Source of the DNA: Owenia fusiformis
Taxonomy: Eukaryota; Annelida; Polychaeta; Sabellida; Oweniidae
DNA: 64,000 bases
NCBI GenBank assembly: GCA_903813345.2
Contig: CAIIXF020000007.1
Span: 24,787,564 to 24,851,563 of the forward strand
Direction of reading: 5' to 3'
Part shown: positions 25,877-37,607 of the stretch, one piece after another
How positions within the stretch are numbered: position 1 is the stretch's first letter
Layout of the letters: each line of letters begins with the position of its first letter
Program-made: the position numbers and the translations under genes
Notes under the pieces: model-generated
Told to the model about the DNA's origin: nothing
What the model saw: only the letters and a program-made list of their open reading frames with translations
The model's database searches: none

Positions 25877-27678
25877 TAATGGTTCGAGACAATATTCGTT
25901 TAAGACCGTTGAATCAAAATATGATTAGCATCATAGACATTGCACATCATATACATCGTTCATCAAATGCATTGCACGTTATAGCCATTGTACATAGCAT
26001 ATCAAATGTATTGTATGTCATGCACATAATACATCATATATGTTGTACTTTGCATACTAGGTGGATTGTCTCAATGCAGCTGCATTACCATGCAGTGCAG
26101 TTTATGTCATAATATCAGCTTGTTCGATTTCCATCACCAGGGGTTATTCATTGTAAATATTGTCCATCAGTGTCTTTCTTGCTACGTAATCCAGACCTGA
26201 AAATACATGTACAGTTTTACATTAAGTTAGCACAATATGATGTGAGATTACATGAGGAGAGAGTTGCAAGGTCTGAAATCAGGAAGAGAGGTCATAAAAA
26301 TGGACAATCAAAGAACAAGATGTCAAAGAAGATGGGAGCAGAAATAATTGTCCCCAAATGAAACATCCTCTTCTCAGAAGAGGCTTAATACGGAGGTGCC
26401 GAGAGGACTATTTGGGGTTTTCCGAGGACACACTAAAAAGACTCAACATGATGAGACTAAACATGAATCTTTCTATTTCACTTTGAATTAAAACATTTAA
26501 AAAAAAATCTTAGCAGATATGTCCAAAATCTTATTGCTGACCAAGTCTTATTTTCAGAATTGCAGAAAACGTTATGTGAAAAGCTTTGTATTATAATATA
26601 TGATTTCATTATTCAAACACACAAAAACATGATACGCGTGTTATTTTTGTTAAGCTAGTAATTAAAAAATGCTCATAATTCATCTATGAACAAAGCTTAA
26701 TTACAGACAATTAAGCATTCTGACAAAGGAGTGACATGATACCATCACTCCTAAAGTTACATTTTAGTCATGTCTATTTCACCATTTTTCTCCATAAAAT
26801 TTGAATGAAGCCTTTCATTTTCTTGAATTTCTATACAACTTAGAGTGCCTACAACATGTCTATTCACTTTATTCCTTGCTGATTCCATTCTTTTCAACTC
26901 TATTTTCAATTTTAAAATATGACCATCATGATATTTTAAATGAGAACAACAAAGGGTTGACATGGTATTATTAGTTAATCCATTTAGTCAATCATCTCCT
27001 TCCATCTGTTTCAATATTTCAGCCCTTGGGCTATGATCTTTTTCAGCTTTTGTTTTGTATGATTTTTCATTCATTGTTCAAAAATTCTGTCTTTGGATGA
27101 ATTTGGCCCACCCTTTTCTCAAGTGGGGATGTTTCCACATGGGATAAGGCAGGGTGAGGGCCATAGGTTTAGGAAGTATAGGATCTACATGTAACATGCT
27201 CTTTTAACTCAAAAAATAAAATTCTAGCATAATGTACAGTTCTTGTCCCTTGAAAAGACACATTAATGATCCATGTAAATAAATGAACAATCCAGACCTC
27301 AGATTCAGATATTTCTTCGTACTGTTCATTACACCATAATTGGTTGTTTGATCTTTTTCACCAGTGGAGGCAACAATAATATCAATTGCAGCCATTATTC
27401 AGTTTTAATTAACACTCATGGTCATCAATTTAACCACAATTTATGCTTAACACTTCAAGCAAATCAATGATATTCTGTAATTCTTCAAGTCCATATTCTG
27501 CTATGAGATGATTCTTCACGTTTCTTAGGTCAACACAAGAATGAACAAGGCACAGACGTGAACAATATCGTACCTAAAACACAGCATTGTGGTCTTGCTG
27601 ACCAAGAAAGCAAGATGCCCGCAGAAAAGTTAATCAGCTCTAGAACTTATCACTGTGTAACATATGTAAAAATTTGAA
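25877..27678. other. gene-free DNA with one good dispersed-repeat copy
   Basis: The dispersed family copy at about 26775-26950 is among the best preserved. The frame at 26170-26361 is lysine-rich, but no donor, acceptor or known motif supports it. Confidence 0.4.
26775..26950 (+). repeat. dispersed ~165-bp repeat family, well-preserved copy
   Basis: Has AAAATTTGAATGAAGCC, TTTCTATACAACTTAGAGTG, TTCCTTGCTGATTCCATTCT and AAAATATGACCATCATGATA in order. This is close to a family consensus by eye. Confidence 0.75.
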
Positions 27679-29590
27679 TGGTTTGGCTGGAAACCTGTAG
27701 ACAAGTCTTGAAAGTGAAGATTTTAGGACGGAAAATCCAAAATGGCCACCTTAAAATTTACCCAGAATGCCCTAAAACCAATCAGTTCTTGACGTTGATA
27801 TGTAGAAACATCCCTGAAAATTTCAGATGAATCCCTCAAATGGTTTGGCTGAAAATCTGTAGACAAGTCATGAAAGTGAAGATTTTAGGACAGAAAATCC
27901 AAAATGGCCACCTTAAAATTTAACCAAAATGCCCAATAAAAACTAATCAGTTCTTGACGTTGATATGTAGAAACATCCCTGAAAATTTCAGATGAATCCC
28001 TCAAAAGGTTTGGCTGGAAACCTGTAGACAAGTCTTGAAAGTAAAGATTTTAGGACAGAAAATCCAAAATGGCCACCTTAAAATTTACCCAGAATGCCCA
28101 AAAACTAATCAGTTCTTGACGTTGATATGTAGAAACATCCCTGAAAATTTCAGATGAATCCCTCAAATGGTTTGGCTGAAAACCTGTAGACAAGTCTTGA
28201 AAGTGAAGATTTTAGGACGGAAAATCCAAAATGGCCACCTTTAAATTTACCCAGAATGCCCAAAAACTAATCAGTTCTTGACGTTGATAATGTAGAAACA
28301 TCCCTGAAAATTTCAGATGAATCCCTCAAATGGTTTGACTGGAAACCTGTAGACAAGTCTTGAAAGTGAAGATTTTAGGACGGAAATTCCAAAATGGCCA
28401 CCTTAAGATTTACCCAGAATGCCCAAAAAAAATCAGTTCTTGACGTTGATATGTAGAAACATCCCTGAAAATTTCAGATGAATCCCTCAAATGGTTTGGC
28501 TGGAAACCTGTAGACAAGTCTTGAAAGTGAAGATTTTAGGACGGAAAATCCAAATTGGCCACCTTAAAGGGTGACGCATATCGTTTAGCAAATCGAACGC
28601 TCGTTTCTTGTGTTGCTCACCGTTTAGTATAAAAGGCCCGATCCCGGAATAATACTCAAGGGTTCACAAGTTTGAGGTCGTTGTGTCAACACCTCTAACT
28701 GTTATATAGCATAAGTATATTATAGATCGTCACACATTTATAAAAGGGTGATTTTTATTTTGACAAATCAATTCCACATTTATGGGTGAAGTTTCAGGAT
28801 CTTCTATTTGTGTTCAATAAGGAAAAATTGGCATCTTAATTTCCCCATAACGTAAGGCACACAGCTTGGCATATGAAATATCCTACAAATGAAACAAAGC
28901 AAGACAAACCGGTTTCTATTACAAGGATTTATATTGGCTGTTGTACATGTATTCTTTGAACGCAATCACTCTTTGGATAACGTTTTCAAAATCATTATAA
29001 ACGGATTACTTTATCTCAAAGACAATTTCAATAAACTGGATTTTACAGAACTCCCCTTATTTCTTAAAAATGGACTGATCCAGTTGATTCGCCTGGAGCC
29101 GCCATATTGTTTTTATACGGGATGCTAATCCGAACCCTTTAAGATTTACCCAGAATGGCCAAAAACTAATCAGTTCTTGACGTTGATATGTAGAAACATC
29201 CCTGAAAATTTCAGATGAATCCCTCAATTGGTTTGGCTGGAAACCTGTAGACAAGTCTTGAAAGTGAAGATTTTAGGACGGAAAATCCAAAATGGCCACC
29301 TTAAGATTTACCCAGAATGCCCAAAAACTAATTAGTTCTTGACGTTGATAATGTAGAAACATCCCTGAAAATTTCAGATGAATCCCTCAAATGGTTTGGC
29401 TGGAAACCTGTAGACAAGTCTTGACAGTGAAGATTTTAGGACGGATAATCCAAAATGGCCACCTTAAGATTTACCCAGAATGCCCAAAAACTAATCAGTT
29501 CTTGACGTTGATATGTAGAAACATCCCTGAAAATTTCAGATGAATCCCTCAAATGGTTTGGCTTGAAACCTGTAGACAAGCTGAAAAGTG
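27679..29590 (+). repeat. ~163-bp tandem array (nine copies), interrupted by a TTAA insertion
   Basis: TGGTTTGGCTGGAAACCTGT-type starts lie at 27679, 27841, 28006, 28168, 28331, 28492, 29229, 29392 and 29554. The spacing is 161-166 bases once the 571-bp insertion is subtracted. Each unit carries AATCCAAAATGGCCACCTTA, CAGTTCTTGACGTTGATATG and CATCCCTGAAAATTTCAGAT. The array ends in a CCGCCCGCC run (29594-29630) and CAATATCGTACC, a word also found just before the array at 27566. Confidence 0.9.
28568..29138 (+). mobile_element. 571-bp TTAA-flanked insertion inside the tandem array
   Basis: The element starts AGGGTGACGCATATCG and ends ATCCGAACCCT, flanked by TTAA on both sides (28564-28567 and 29139-29142). 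Other units of the array read straight through CCACCTTAAGATTTACCC, so they are natural empty sites showing exactly one TTAA. Only the outer AGGGT / ACCCT is inverted. A 79-residue frame (28889-29128) has no recognised motif. TTAA targeting fits piggyBac or Kolobok-type transposition. Confidence 0.88.
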
Positions 29591-30742
29591 AGACGCCGCC
29601 GCCCGCCGCCCGCCCGCCTGCCCGCCCGTCAAGCTGACTACAATATCGTACCTTTTGTTAGGTACAAAAAAAACAATGAAAAAATTTTGGATCTACTTTA
29701 ATATACATTTTTCCATTAAGTATTAAATAGTACATTTTTACATGTAAAATGAAATAATCCTCTACCATTTTTCTGACTATTTAATTTTCAAAGAGATAAT
29801 GAGAAAAAGCAGCCTATTTTGAAACATGCAATTAACTGGGTGTATCAAAGAAATATACGCAGCTGTATTATATTTTAATTTCTGAAAACACATATTTCTA
29901 ATCAATTTGTTGACAGTAATGTTGATTGATCAGAACAACACAATATTATTAAATTCAGAAATAATTTAGAATTTCCAGAATGAAGATTTCGTTATGGTAA
30001 TGTCTATTCATGTCTTTTCTCTCTAAAATTTGAATGAACTGACTCAGTTCTTAGCATTTCTCTACAATTTAGAGTGTTGACTACATGCCTGTGTACTTTA
30101 TTACTTGCAAACTCAATTGCTTTGAACAGTATTTTCCATTTTAAAACTTGATGACTATGTAATCTTTGTCATAGGTTATAACTAAATTGACAAGAATCTT
30201 CAGACAAAATTGAATAATGATCAGGAAAATAATCCCATAGTTTTTATAATTATTAATAATGCAGAAAGCATGCCTGAAATATACACGCTGTATTAAGATC
30301 ATATTTTTAATCAAATTGTTGACAGTTTTTGATGTATTATGCCCATATGTTATATTTAAATATACGAGTGGTGTATGAAATAGTTTAATATGTTTGAGAT
30401 GACAAGTACTCCACCTGCAAAGTAGCAATTTATGGTGATAAAATCGGATAGGCTCAATAATTAATGCTTGATATGACTTTTTTCCATGTCTAATCCAGTC
30501 CCATATAGATTAACTCTCCATCCAAAATTTACCGTCTGCTCATGGGAATTTCCCCAATTTCTTCGTAAAATTTGAATGAAATGGTTGATTTTTTAAGATT
30601 TTTATATACTTTGGTATACAAGGTTCAAGTCTGTTTATTTTATTTCTCTCTTATTTCTCTCTTTTCTCTGTAATTGGCAATTATAAAATATAATCACCAT
30701 ATTTTAATATTAGGTAAGTAGTAGAGATTCTGTGGTTTCTGG
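29591..30742. other. gene-free DNA with two dispersed-repeat copies
   Basis: Dispersed-family copies lie at about 30000-30160 and 30530-30720 (plus strand). The rest is AT-rich with no supported gene. Confidence 0.45.
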
Positions 30743-31047
30743 CAAGGAGGATTGGCTCCCAGAGTGCACCACCGATATTCTGTCCCATATATGGGTATGT
30801 CGTAATACAAAATTCGAATTCAAACAGCCGCCATTTTGTTCACTTCAACATTTAAATCGTGAATTTTGGTCTTATTTCCAAACGAAAAATTCCAAAACTC
30901 ACAAGAAATGATCGAGATATTGGTTCGAATCTTTTGAACTGTTTATTTTGAATTTATAGTCGGTTTTAATTTCAGAAAATAACGACATTTCGACGTTTTC
31001 ATTGTTGGAAAATATCGAGTTTCGATCCTGGGAGCCAATCCTCCTTG
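30743..31047. mobile_element. 305-bp element with perfect 20-bp ends and 9-bp target duplication
   Basis: CAAGGAGGATTGGCTCCCAG at 30743-30762 and its exact inverse at 31028-31047 bound the element. GGTTTCTGG occurs directly at 30734-30742 and 31048-31056. A 9-bp duplication is characteristic of Mutator-like elements. No coding capacity. The same 20-base end also occurs at 53476-53495 inside another element. Confidence 0.9.
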
Positions 31048-33233
31048 GGTTTCTGGCTCATTGTCACCAAACTAACCTTTTACCATCCATAGGATCAAAT
31101 ACCAATTTCCTATTGAAAGTAACATAGGTTTTTAAACTTGTAATTATACTGCTTAGGATAGGTGTAGATTAAAAGAGAAACAAAGGCAGTAAATCATGGG
31201 ACAATATCACTATTAGAAAACCACTATTTGGTGACATTATGCATCATTAGACATGAGATTTTTCCTCAGATCTATTACATCTCTCATTATATTAATCAGG
31301 GGTCCTCTCAAAAACCTGCACACAAAAGCATTGTCTAAATCTAAAAATAACACCCTCAAATAGCAAGCATATCTATTACAGTAACTATAATGTTTTGAAA
31401 AACATAGAAAAGGTGGATAACACAAAACAATTCTCTGGAATGACCAGAATTGAGTAAATTGTATCCAACTATACTTTGCGACATTCCCCTTGAGCCCAAA
31501 AACCACTATATGAGGATGGCCTCATCATGAATTCAACTCAATATATTTTATGAGGCATTTGTTGAAGTACATATTGTATAAACAAAGGGAGAACTTGTAT
31601 ATATCAATTAGTGACTTTTATTGAACAAGTAAAATCCCAGAAAAAACAAACCAAAACAGCTTGGGTAAATACAAGCTCATAATAAAACTAAGATTAAAAT
31701 CTGTGAATGAATCATTAAAAAATCAGTAGGCAATTTACTAAACATTATTGACTTTGCTAATTGTGGGTAGATATGGTGTCCTATATTTGCCCAGTCACCG
31801 CTGACACACGCCAGGCCTTTATCCAAGCATGATAGGGACTTTATCACCAATATTATATTGAGGATCTACATTTGTATAGAGACTATGTGAATACACCACA
31901 TCCTGGAATTTGTGATAGGAAAAAGTACCTTGAGTTACCGGCTTGAGGTATTGATATTTTCATTTTCCGAGAAGGGGCTCTATTTTATCATGTAGCCCTG
32001 TGTTGAGCAAAGTAGCTTAAAATCATACAACCATATTTTGTGCACTCTTGATAGACTATCTCTCGAAATGCCTATTTGTGTTGATAAATAAATAATAATA
32101 ATATTGTGTTAATAAATAAATGAAAAATTAAATTAGAATGAAATAACGATTAAAGAATAAAAGTGGCCATTAATTGTTCTTCCACTTTGTGAGCAAAAAT
32201 GTTCATAAAAAGTAAGAGTCTATTTGGAGAATCAGTAAAAGTTTCTTCTATTGGTTAATTGTTGAGATCTCATCATACTTTCATGAAGTTATCAGGGCAA
32301 AACGAGATACTAAAATGCTATTGGAGCATTATCTCCTCCTATTTGATGTCCACATATCAATCTAATCAATGCTTATACAGCAGCTTTACCCGAAACAAAA
32401 ATGTCATGGGAGTCATGTTTTAAAATGGAAATTAAGAGTGGAAAGAGGCAAATTAGCAAGGAATAAATTGTACATGCATGTATTAGACATTCTAAACTGT
32501 ACAGAAATAAAAGAAAATCAGGTAGTTTATTCAAATTTTAGAGGGAATAATCCTGAAAAAGACATGACATTACTAAGGATATATAGTATTGATCTAGTTA
32601 TCTAGGACATCCTGATATACTTCTTAAATCCTTAAAACATCAAAGTTTACAATCTTAAGAATTTTATTTTCTCTAAAAATTCATTTTTAACTCTGCCTTT
32701 ACTGTTGAAATAATTTCATCCGACCATGTTCATTTTCTTGCTTCTTTCTTCACGTCTCTTCAACTGAATTTCACAAACATAAAATGACCAACGTGATATT
32801 TTTGCATGGGCAATACTTCTTTGACCGTCTGATTTTCTTGGCGCCTCAATGTCGCGATCTATCATTCATCCATGCTCAATCTAATTAAAAACCAATCAGA
32901 TGCTCATAAAAAGATTTCCCAATTTTGCAATATTAAAATGCATTGGATTAATTCCAGATGGTACTTATGAGAGGATTATGAAGATGGTAAAACATTGATC
33001 ATCAGATTAAAGTTGATTACTCAGTCAGAATTATTTTTATTAAATGTTTCAAGTACTGTTAATAACAAGCATAAAAGAAAAATATATCGATGGTGCTTAA
33101 GCATCATTGAGTGATAGCGATACGTTTATGTTAGATTAAATGCTTAGTGAGCAATATTCTCTATAAGCCTTGTGAATGCTGTTGGTGGTATGACCACACA
33201 TGATGATAAACATGTGAATCATTTTTTATATTA
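31048..33233. other. gene-free DNA
   Basis: Contains dispersed-family copies at 32395-32585 (minus strand) and 32665-32810 (plus strand). No supported exon. Confidence 0.4.
32395..32585 (-). repeat. dispersed ~165-bp repeat family, inverted copy
   Basis: Reads the family on the minus strand, with TTTTAAAATGGAAATTAAGA, GCAAGGAATAAATTG and TCTAAACTGTACAG. A short open frame across it resembles one across the copy at 26775-26950 only because both are the same repeat. Confidence 0.65.
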
Positions 33234-34310
33234 TGTGTACATGGCTCTGATGTATGTATGGCATTGACATGTGTACATGGCCCTGATGTACTATATGGCA
33301 TTGACATGTGTACATGGCCCTGATGTATGTATGGCATTGACATGTGTACATGGCCCTGATGTATGTATGGCATTGACATGTGTACATGGCCCTGATGTAT
33401 GTATGGCATTGACATGTGTACATAGCCCTGGTGTATGTATGGCATGTGTACATGGCCCTGATGTATGTATGGCATTGGCATGTGTACATGGCCCTGATGT
33501 ACGTATGTATGGCATTGACATGTGTACATGGCCCTGATGTATGTATGGCATTGACATGTGTACATGGCCCTGATGTACGTATGTATGGCATTGACATGTG
33601 TACATGGCCCTGATGTATGTATGGCATTGACATGTGTACATGGCCCTGATGTATGTATGGCATTGACATGTGTATATGGCCCTGATGTATGTATGGCATT
33701 GACATGTGTACATGGCCCTGATGTATATATGGCACTGACATGTGTACATGGCCCTGATGTATGTATGGCATTGATATGTGTACATGGCCCTGATGTATGT
33801 ATGGCATTGACATGTGTACATGGCCCTGATGTATGTATGGCATTGACATGTGTACATAGCCCTGGTGTATGTATGGCATGTGTACATGGTCCTGATGTAT
33901 GTATGGCATTGACATGTGTACATGGCCCTGATGTATGTATGGCATTGACATGTGTACATGGCCCTGATGTATGTATGGAATTGACATGTGTACATAGCCC
34001 TGGTGTATGTATGGCATGTGTACATGGTCCTGATGTATGTATGGCATTGACATGTGTACATGGCCCTGATGTATGTATGGCATTGACATGTGTACATAGC
34101 CCTGGTGTATGTATGGCATGTGTACATGGTCCTGATGTATGTATGGCATTGACATGTGTACATGGCCCTGATGTATGTATGGCATTGACATGTGTACATG
34201 GCCCTGATGTATGTATGGCATTGACATGTGTACATGGCCCTGATGTATGTTCATTGACTTGTATGGCATTGACATATGTACATGGCCCTGATGTATGTTC
34301 ATTGACTTGG
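33234..34310. repeat. minisatellite, 36-bp unit, open in four reading frames
   Basis: About 30 copies of a 36-bp unit containing CATGGCCCTGATGTATGTAT and GGCATTGACATGTGTA. Shorter variants are TAGCCCTGGTG and GGCATGTGTACATGGTCC. Because 36 is divisible by three and the unit lacks stops in all three minus frames and one plus frame, long periodic frames appear (up to 409 codons, 33161-34390). They overlap in every phase, so they are not evidence of a gene. Confidence 0.92.
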
Positions 34311-35396
34311 TGATTGACCAAGATACGATGATGTAGAGCCCAGATGTACATTTTGGAAACACGCCCTATGTTTGTATGATGCATGACCAAAATGCATAGA
34401 TCGAGTGCATGACAGAATATTCATGCAGTTGGGCATCCTAGCTTTTTGAAAAATCAGCTTATTGAAAAGACTCTCCATCCAGACTTTTGAATTCTTGTTT
34501 TTGGAGAATTTCAAACTTATATTGGTTAGTTCTGAAAAATTGTCACATTTTTAAAATATTTTTTGGTTCCATCATTCAACAGTCCAATAGTTCTGATCAT
34601 TTCAGGATAAAAATATCATCAATATTCTATCAAAATAAAAATATTAATGATACCATCTTGGGAATCTGTGTATCTCCCTGAGTGGATAAAACCGATACAA
34701 TTAGGCCAAGATCCCATCTTACATACCCCCACACTTTTCCGATCTATTGTTACAAACGTAGAATTGCATTGATTGCGAATGGAGATTTAAGCGAGATAGC
34801 GGTAAAAGTTTCAATAAATAAGGCTATTAGATATGAATTTGGTGTCCGGGTGGAGTTTACTCATACAGATTTTATCCGTCTGCTTTTTGCTACTTTATGT
34901 TTTTTCTCACTAAAATTTGATCAAAGTATTTGAATTTTGGGCATTTCTATACAATCCAGAGTGTGAACTACATCACTGTTTATTTTATTCCTTGCTAATT
35001 CCACTCTTTTCTATGATATTCTACATTTTAAATGATGACCGTTGCATTTTATTTGAGGCAGTTGCTGGTGTCTCTTGGGGAGATGATTGAATGTTCTAGC
35101 CGCTATATGACCACTACAAACCTGTGACTCACCCTCACTGTTTACAAGCTATAAAAGTATGAGATCATTCATTTATCCATGATATTAAGAGAGGAAAGAC
35201 ATAAAAACTGGAATAAAATAAATAAAATATGACACCCAAATAAATATTTCAAAATTGGACAAAATACAAATTCGTTTAAGATTTTGTAGGAAATAGTTTG
35301 AAGTAATAATACAGGAGAATATGCTATTTTTGTTGCGGTGAAAACTCCTGGGTAATCACTTAATTTATATAGTATCAATTATATCGTAGAATACTG
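34311..35396. other. gene-free DNA with one dispersed-repeat copy
   Basis: The dispersed-family copy at about 34885-35055 has ATACAATCCAGAGTGTGAAC and the TTCCTTGCTAATTCCACTCT block. Nothing else is supported. Confidence 0.4.
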
Positions 35397-35698
35397 TACA
35401 GTAAAACTTGTACAGTATCTCCAAACACTAATCTGAACATCTCTCAATGTGAGGCTTTTTTGTTTTTTATTTTTTATTTAAGCAATTTTTCCTTGGCTGT
35501 GTCCATTTAGACATTAATAGCTAAATTTTTACATGATATTAATAGGCAAATTAAGCATTTATTACATTATTTTTTATTATTTTTTGATATGTCATAGACT
35601 TTCATGTTGAAAAACCCTGAAATGTGAAAACCTGCAAATCCAAAAACATTTAGCTAGTTCCAGTTAGGTGGTGTTCTGATATGACAGGTTTTACTGTA
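35397..35698 (+). mobile_element. pogo/Tigger-like MITE
   Basis: TACAGTAAAACTTGTACAG at the left and GACAGGTTTTACTGTA at the right with TA borders; 302 bp. It includes the family words ATCTGAACATCTCTCAATGT and CATGTTGAAAAACCCTGAAA. Confidence 0.75.
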
Positions 35699-36994
35699 TA
35701 TGTATCCAGCAAGAGAAGCAACACTGTACAAGAAATGATAGAAAAGATAAAGGATATTAACTTTATTTACTGGGCAGATTTTATCAATATCCATTCAATA
35801 ATACAAAATTGAAGCCATTAAGATAAATATCTTGCCATCAAAGTTCATGAAGAAGTTAAGATACATCGATTAATATTCTATCTTTCTAATATAATAGAGA
35901 TACATGCGATACTAAAATGTGATATATCTTCATAAGTTATACATCTCCCAATAGTATACTCATACATCAAAGTAAGATAATTTACTCTACCACTTTAATA
36001 AACAAAAGTCTAATGAACTACAACTGTATACAAAGAAATGAATTTTCTATATTTATTGTTTTCTTCTGTTTCTCAAGCTTGTTTGTTTTGATTTGATTGT
36101 TCTATGACCCGATCAATCTGGGTAGTCTTGCATGAAGCCCTTCTCCTCGCCCGACTGCATACTTATTTTATAAGACATCAAAACCTTTATTTAAGTCACA
36201 AGAAGTGAGGGTGAGGCTATCCAACTGAGTGGATTGTTCCTAAACTATACAGGGTGTCAAATAAGTCCTGTCTTCCTTGCTACAGCTATATTATCTGCTC
36301 GGTTTGAATTCATCTCACATTTAAAATTGTGCGATGAAGTTCAAAACACTCCGAACATCCAAACAGCCTAAGTGTGAACATACAACATAAAGAACCACTA
36401 CTTATTTTGTCTTATCTATACTACTTTATAGAATGACAATAATGGCTTAGTGTGCAACACTATTTCATGAGTTGTGATAACAGGAACTTCTCATCATTTT
36501 AGTTACAACATCAAGGTGACATCTTTTATTTTTATGGTAGATGAAAAAATTCTAAGGATTTTACTCTACCCTGACATCTATATTCCTGAAGAACTGTATG
36601 TGTGTCATACTTATATTTGTAATTTGCATTTTGATTTTCCCCACCATCATTTATCTGTCACTTGCAAGGACAAAGCCAGAATTAATAATAAAAAGGTGAG
36701 ATAAATTTTTTAAAAATCTGTACCAATATTTTCTGTATTGCGACAGAGATGATCAATGGGCACAATCTCAGTAGCAATACAGATTGGAACAGCGCAAGAA
36801 CTGACCAATCAGAAGGCTTCATTTTATAGATCATACGATAAGATTATTTACGACTATGGAACATCATTTTCGCAGTACAAAAACATCTTTTTTGTAAAAT
36901 TTTGGCGAGACAGCTGCATCGTCTGCCTCATAGCATCTACAACTGTGACTTGCAACTTAGAAGGAATGAGACAAGTCGGTGGTTCTCACGATGA
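35699..36994. other. non-coding DNA downstream of the ACP6-like gene
   Basis: No supported gene. Frames at 36474-36704 and 36756-37019 lack motifs and splice partners. Confidence 0.4.
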
Positions 36995-37354
36995 GCTTCC
37001 TATACTATATATTGGGTAGTCTTGGCTTCCTATACTATATATTGGGTAGTCTTGGCTTCCTATACTATATATTGGGTAGTCTTGGCTTCCTATACTATAT
37101 ATTGGGTAGTCTTGGCTTCCTATACGATATATTGGGTAGTCTTAGCTTCCTATACTATATATTGGGTAGTCTTGGCTTCCTATACTATATATTGGGTAGT
37201 CTTGGCTTCCTATACTATATATTGGGTAGTTTTGGCTTCCTATACTATATATTGGGTAGTCTTGGCTTCCTATACTATATATTGGGTAGTCTTGGCTTCC
37301 TATACGATATATTGGGTAGTCTTAGCTTCCTATACTATATATTGGGTAGTCTTG
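36995..37354 (+). repeat. 30-bp minisatellite, 12 exact-length units
   Basis: Exactly 360 bases of a unit containing GCTTCCTATACTATATATTG and GGTAGTCTTG. The only variants seen are TATACGATAT (near 37125 and 37305), AGCTTCC after each (37144 and 37324), and one TTTTGGC (37231). The paired variants are 180 bases apart, showing that a six-unit block was duplicated. It lies about 170 bases past the ACP6-like stop, possibly in the 3' UTR. Confidence 0.93.
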
Positions 37355-37527
37355 AATCAGGCCCTATGTTGACCCTCCCACTGTACCTCCAGCTCATGTT
37401 ATGGAAATAGATTGGGGGAGGGGGGGTCGAGGCATGATGCAAGACTATTTACTATATGTTAAATTCAAATCATGTAAAAATACTGTTGAGGTTATGACCT
37501 ACCGACTTATTTGAATTAGTTCTTGGA

Positions 37528-37607
37528 CTACAATCCAGGTGGCGCTGGTTCATCTTCCTCCACCTCGTCAACTTCTTCTTCCTCTTCAATCTTCTGACGA
37601 ATCTTAT
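37528..37607 (-). CDS. ACP6: ACP6-like exon 11 and stop
   Basis: Acceptor TATTTCAG, then AT completing an Asp codon and KIRQKIEEEEEVDEVEEDEP APPGL, stop TAG at 37528-37530. The acidic tail is longer than the human C-terminus as I remember it. I found no convincing AATAAA within a few hundred bases downstream; a 30-bp minisatellite begins about 170 bases past the stop. Confidence 0.8.

Noticed and set aside
26170-26361. Lysine-rich 63-codon frame as an exon
   Set aside because: No convincing acceptor or donor flanks it and no neighbouring exon fits its phase.
26757-26963. Peptide similar to one at 32369-32605, suggesting a duplicated coding exon
   Set aside because: Both frames cross copies of the same dispersed repeat. 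The copy at 16550-16690 has stops and a frameshift in the same frame, so no coding constraint is visible.
33161-34390. Long overlapping open frames (up to 409 codons) in several phases
   Set aside because: They are produced by the 36-bp tandem unit without stops and overlap in every minus-strand phase. There is no start context, splice signal or known domain.
36979-37410. Frame of 143 codons with a 10-residue repeat
   Set aside because: It is the translation of the 30-bp minisatellite; composition and context are not those of a gene.
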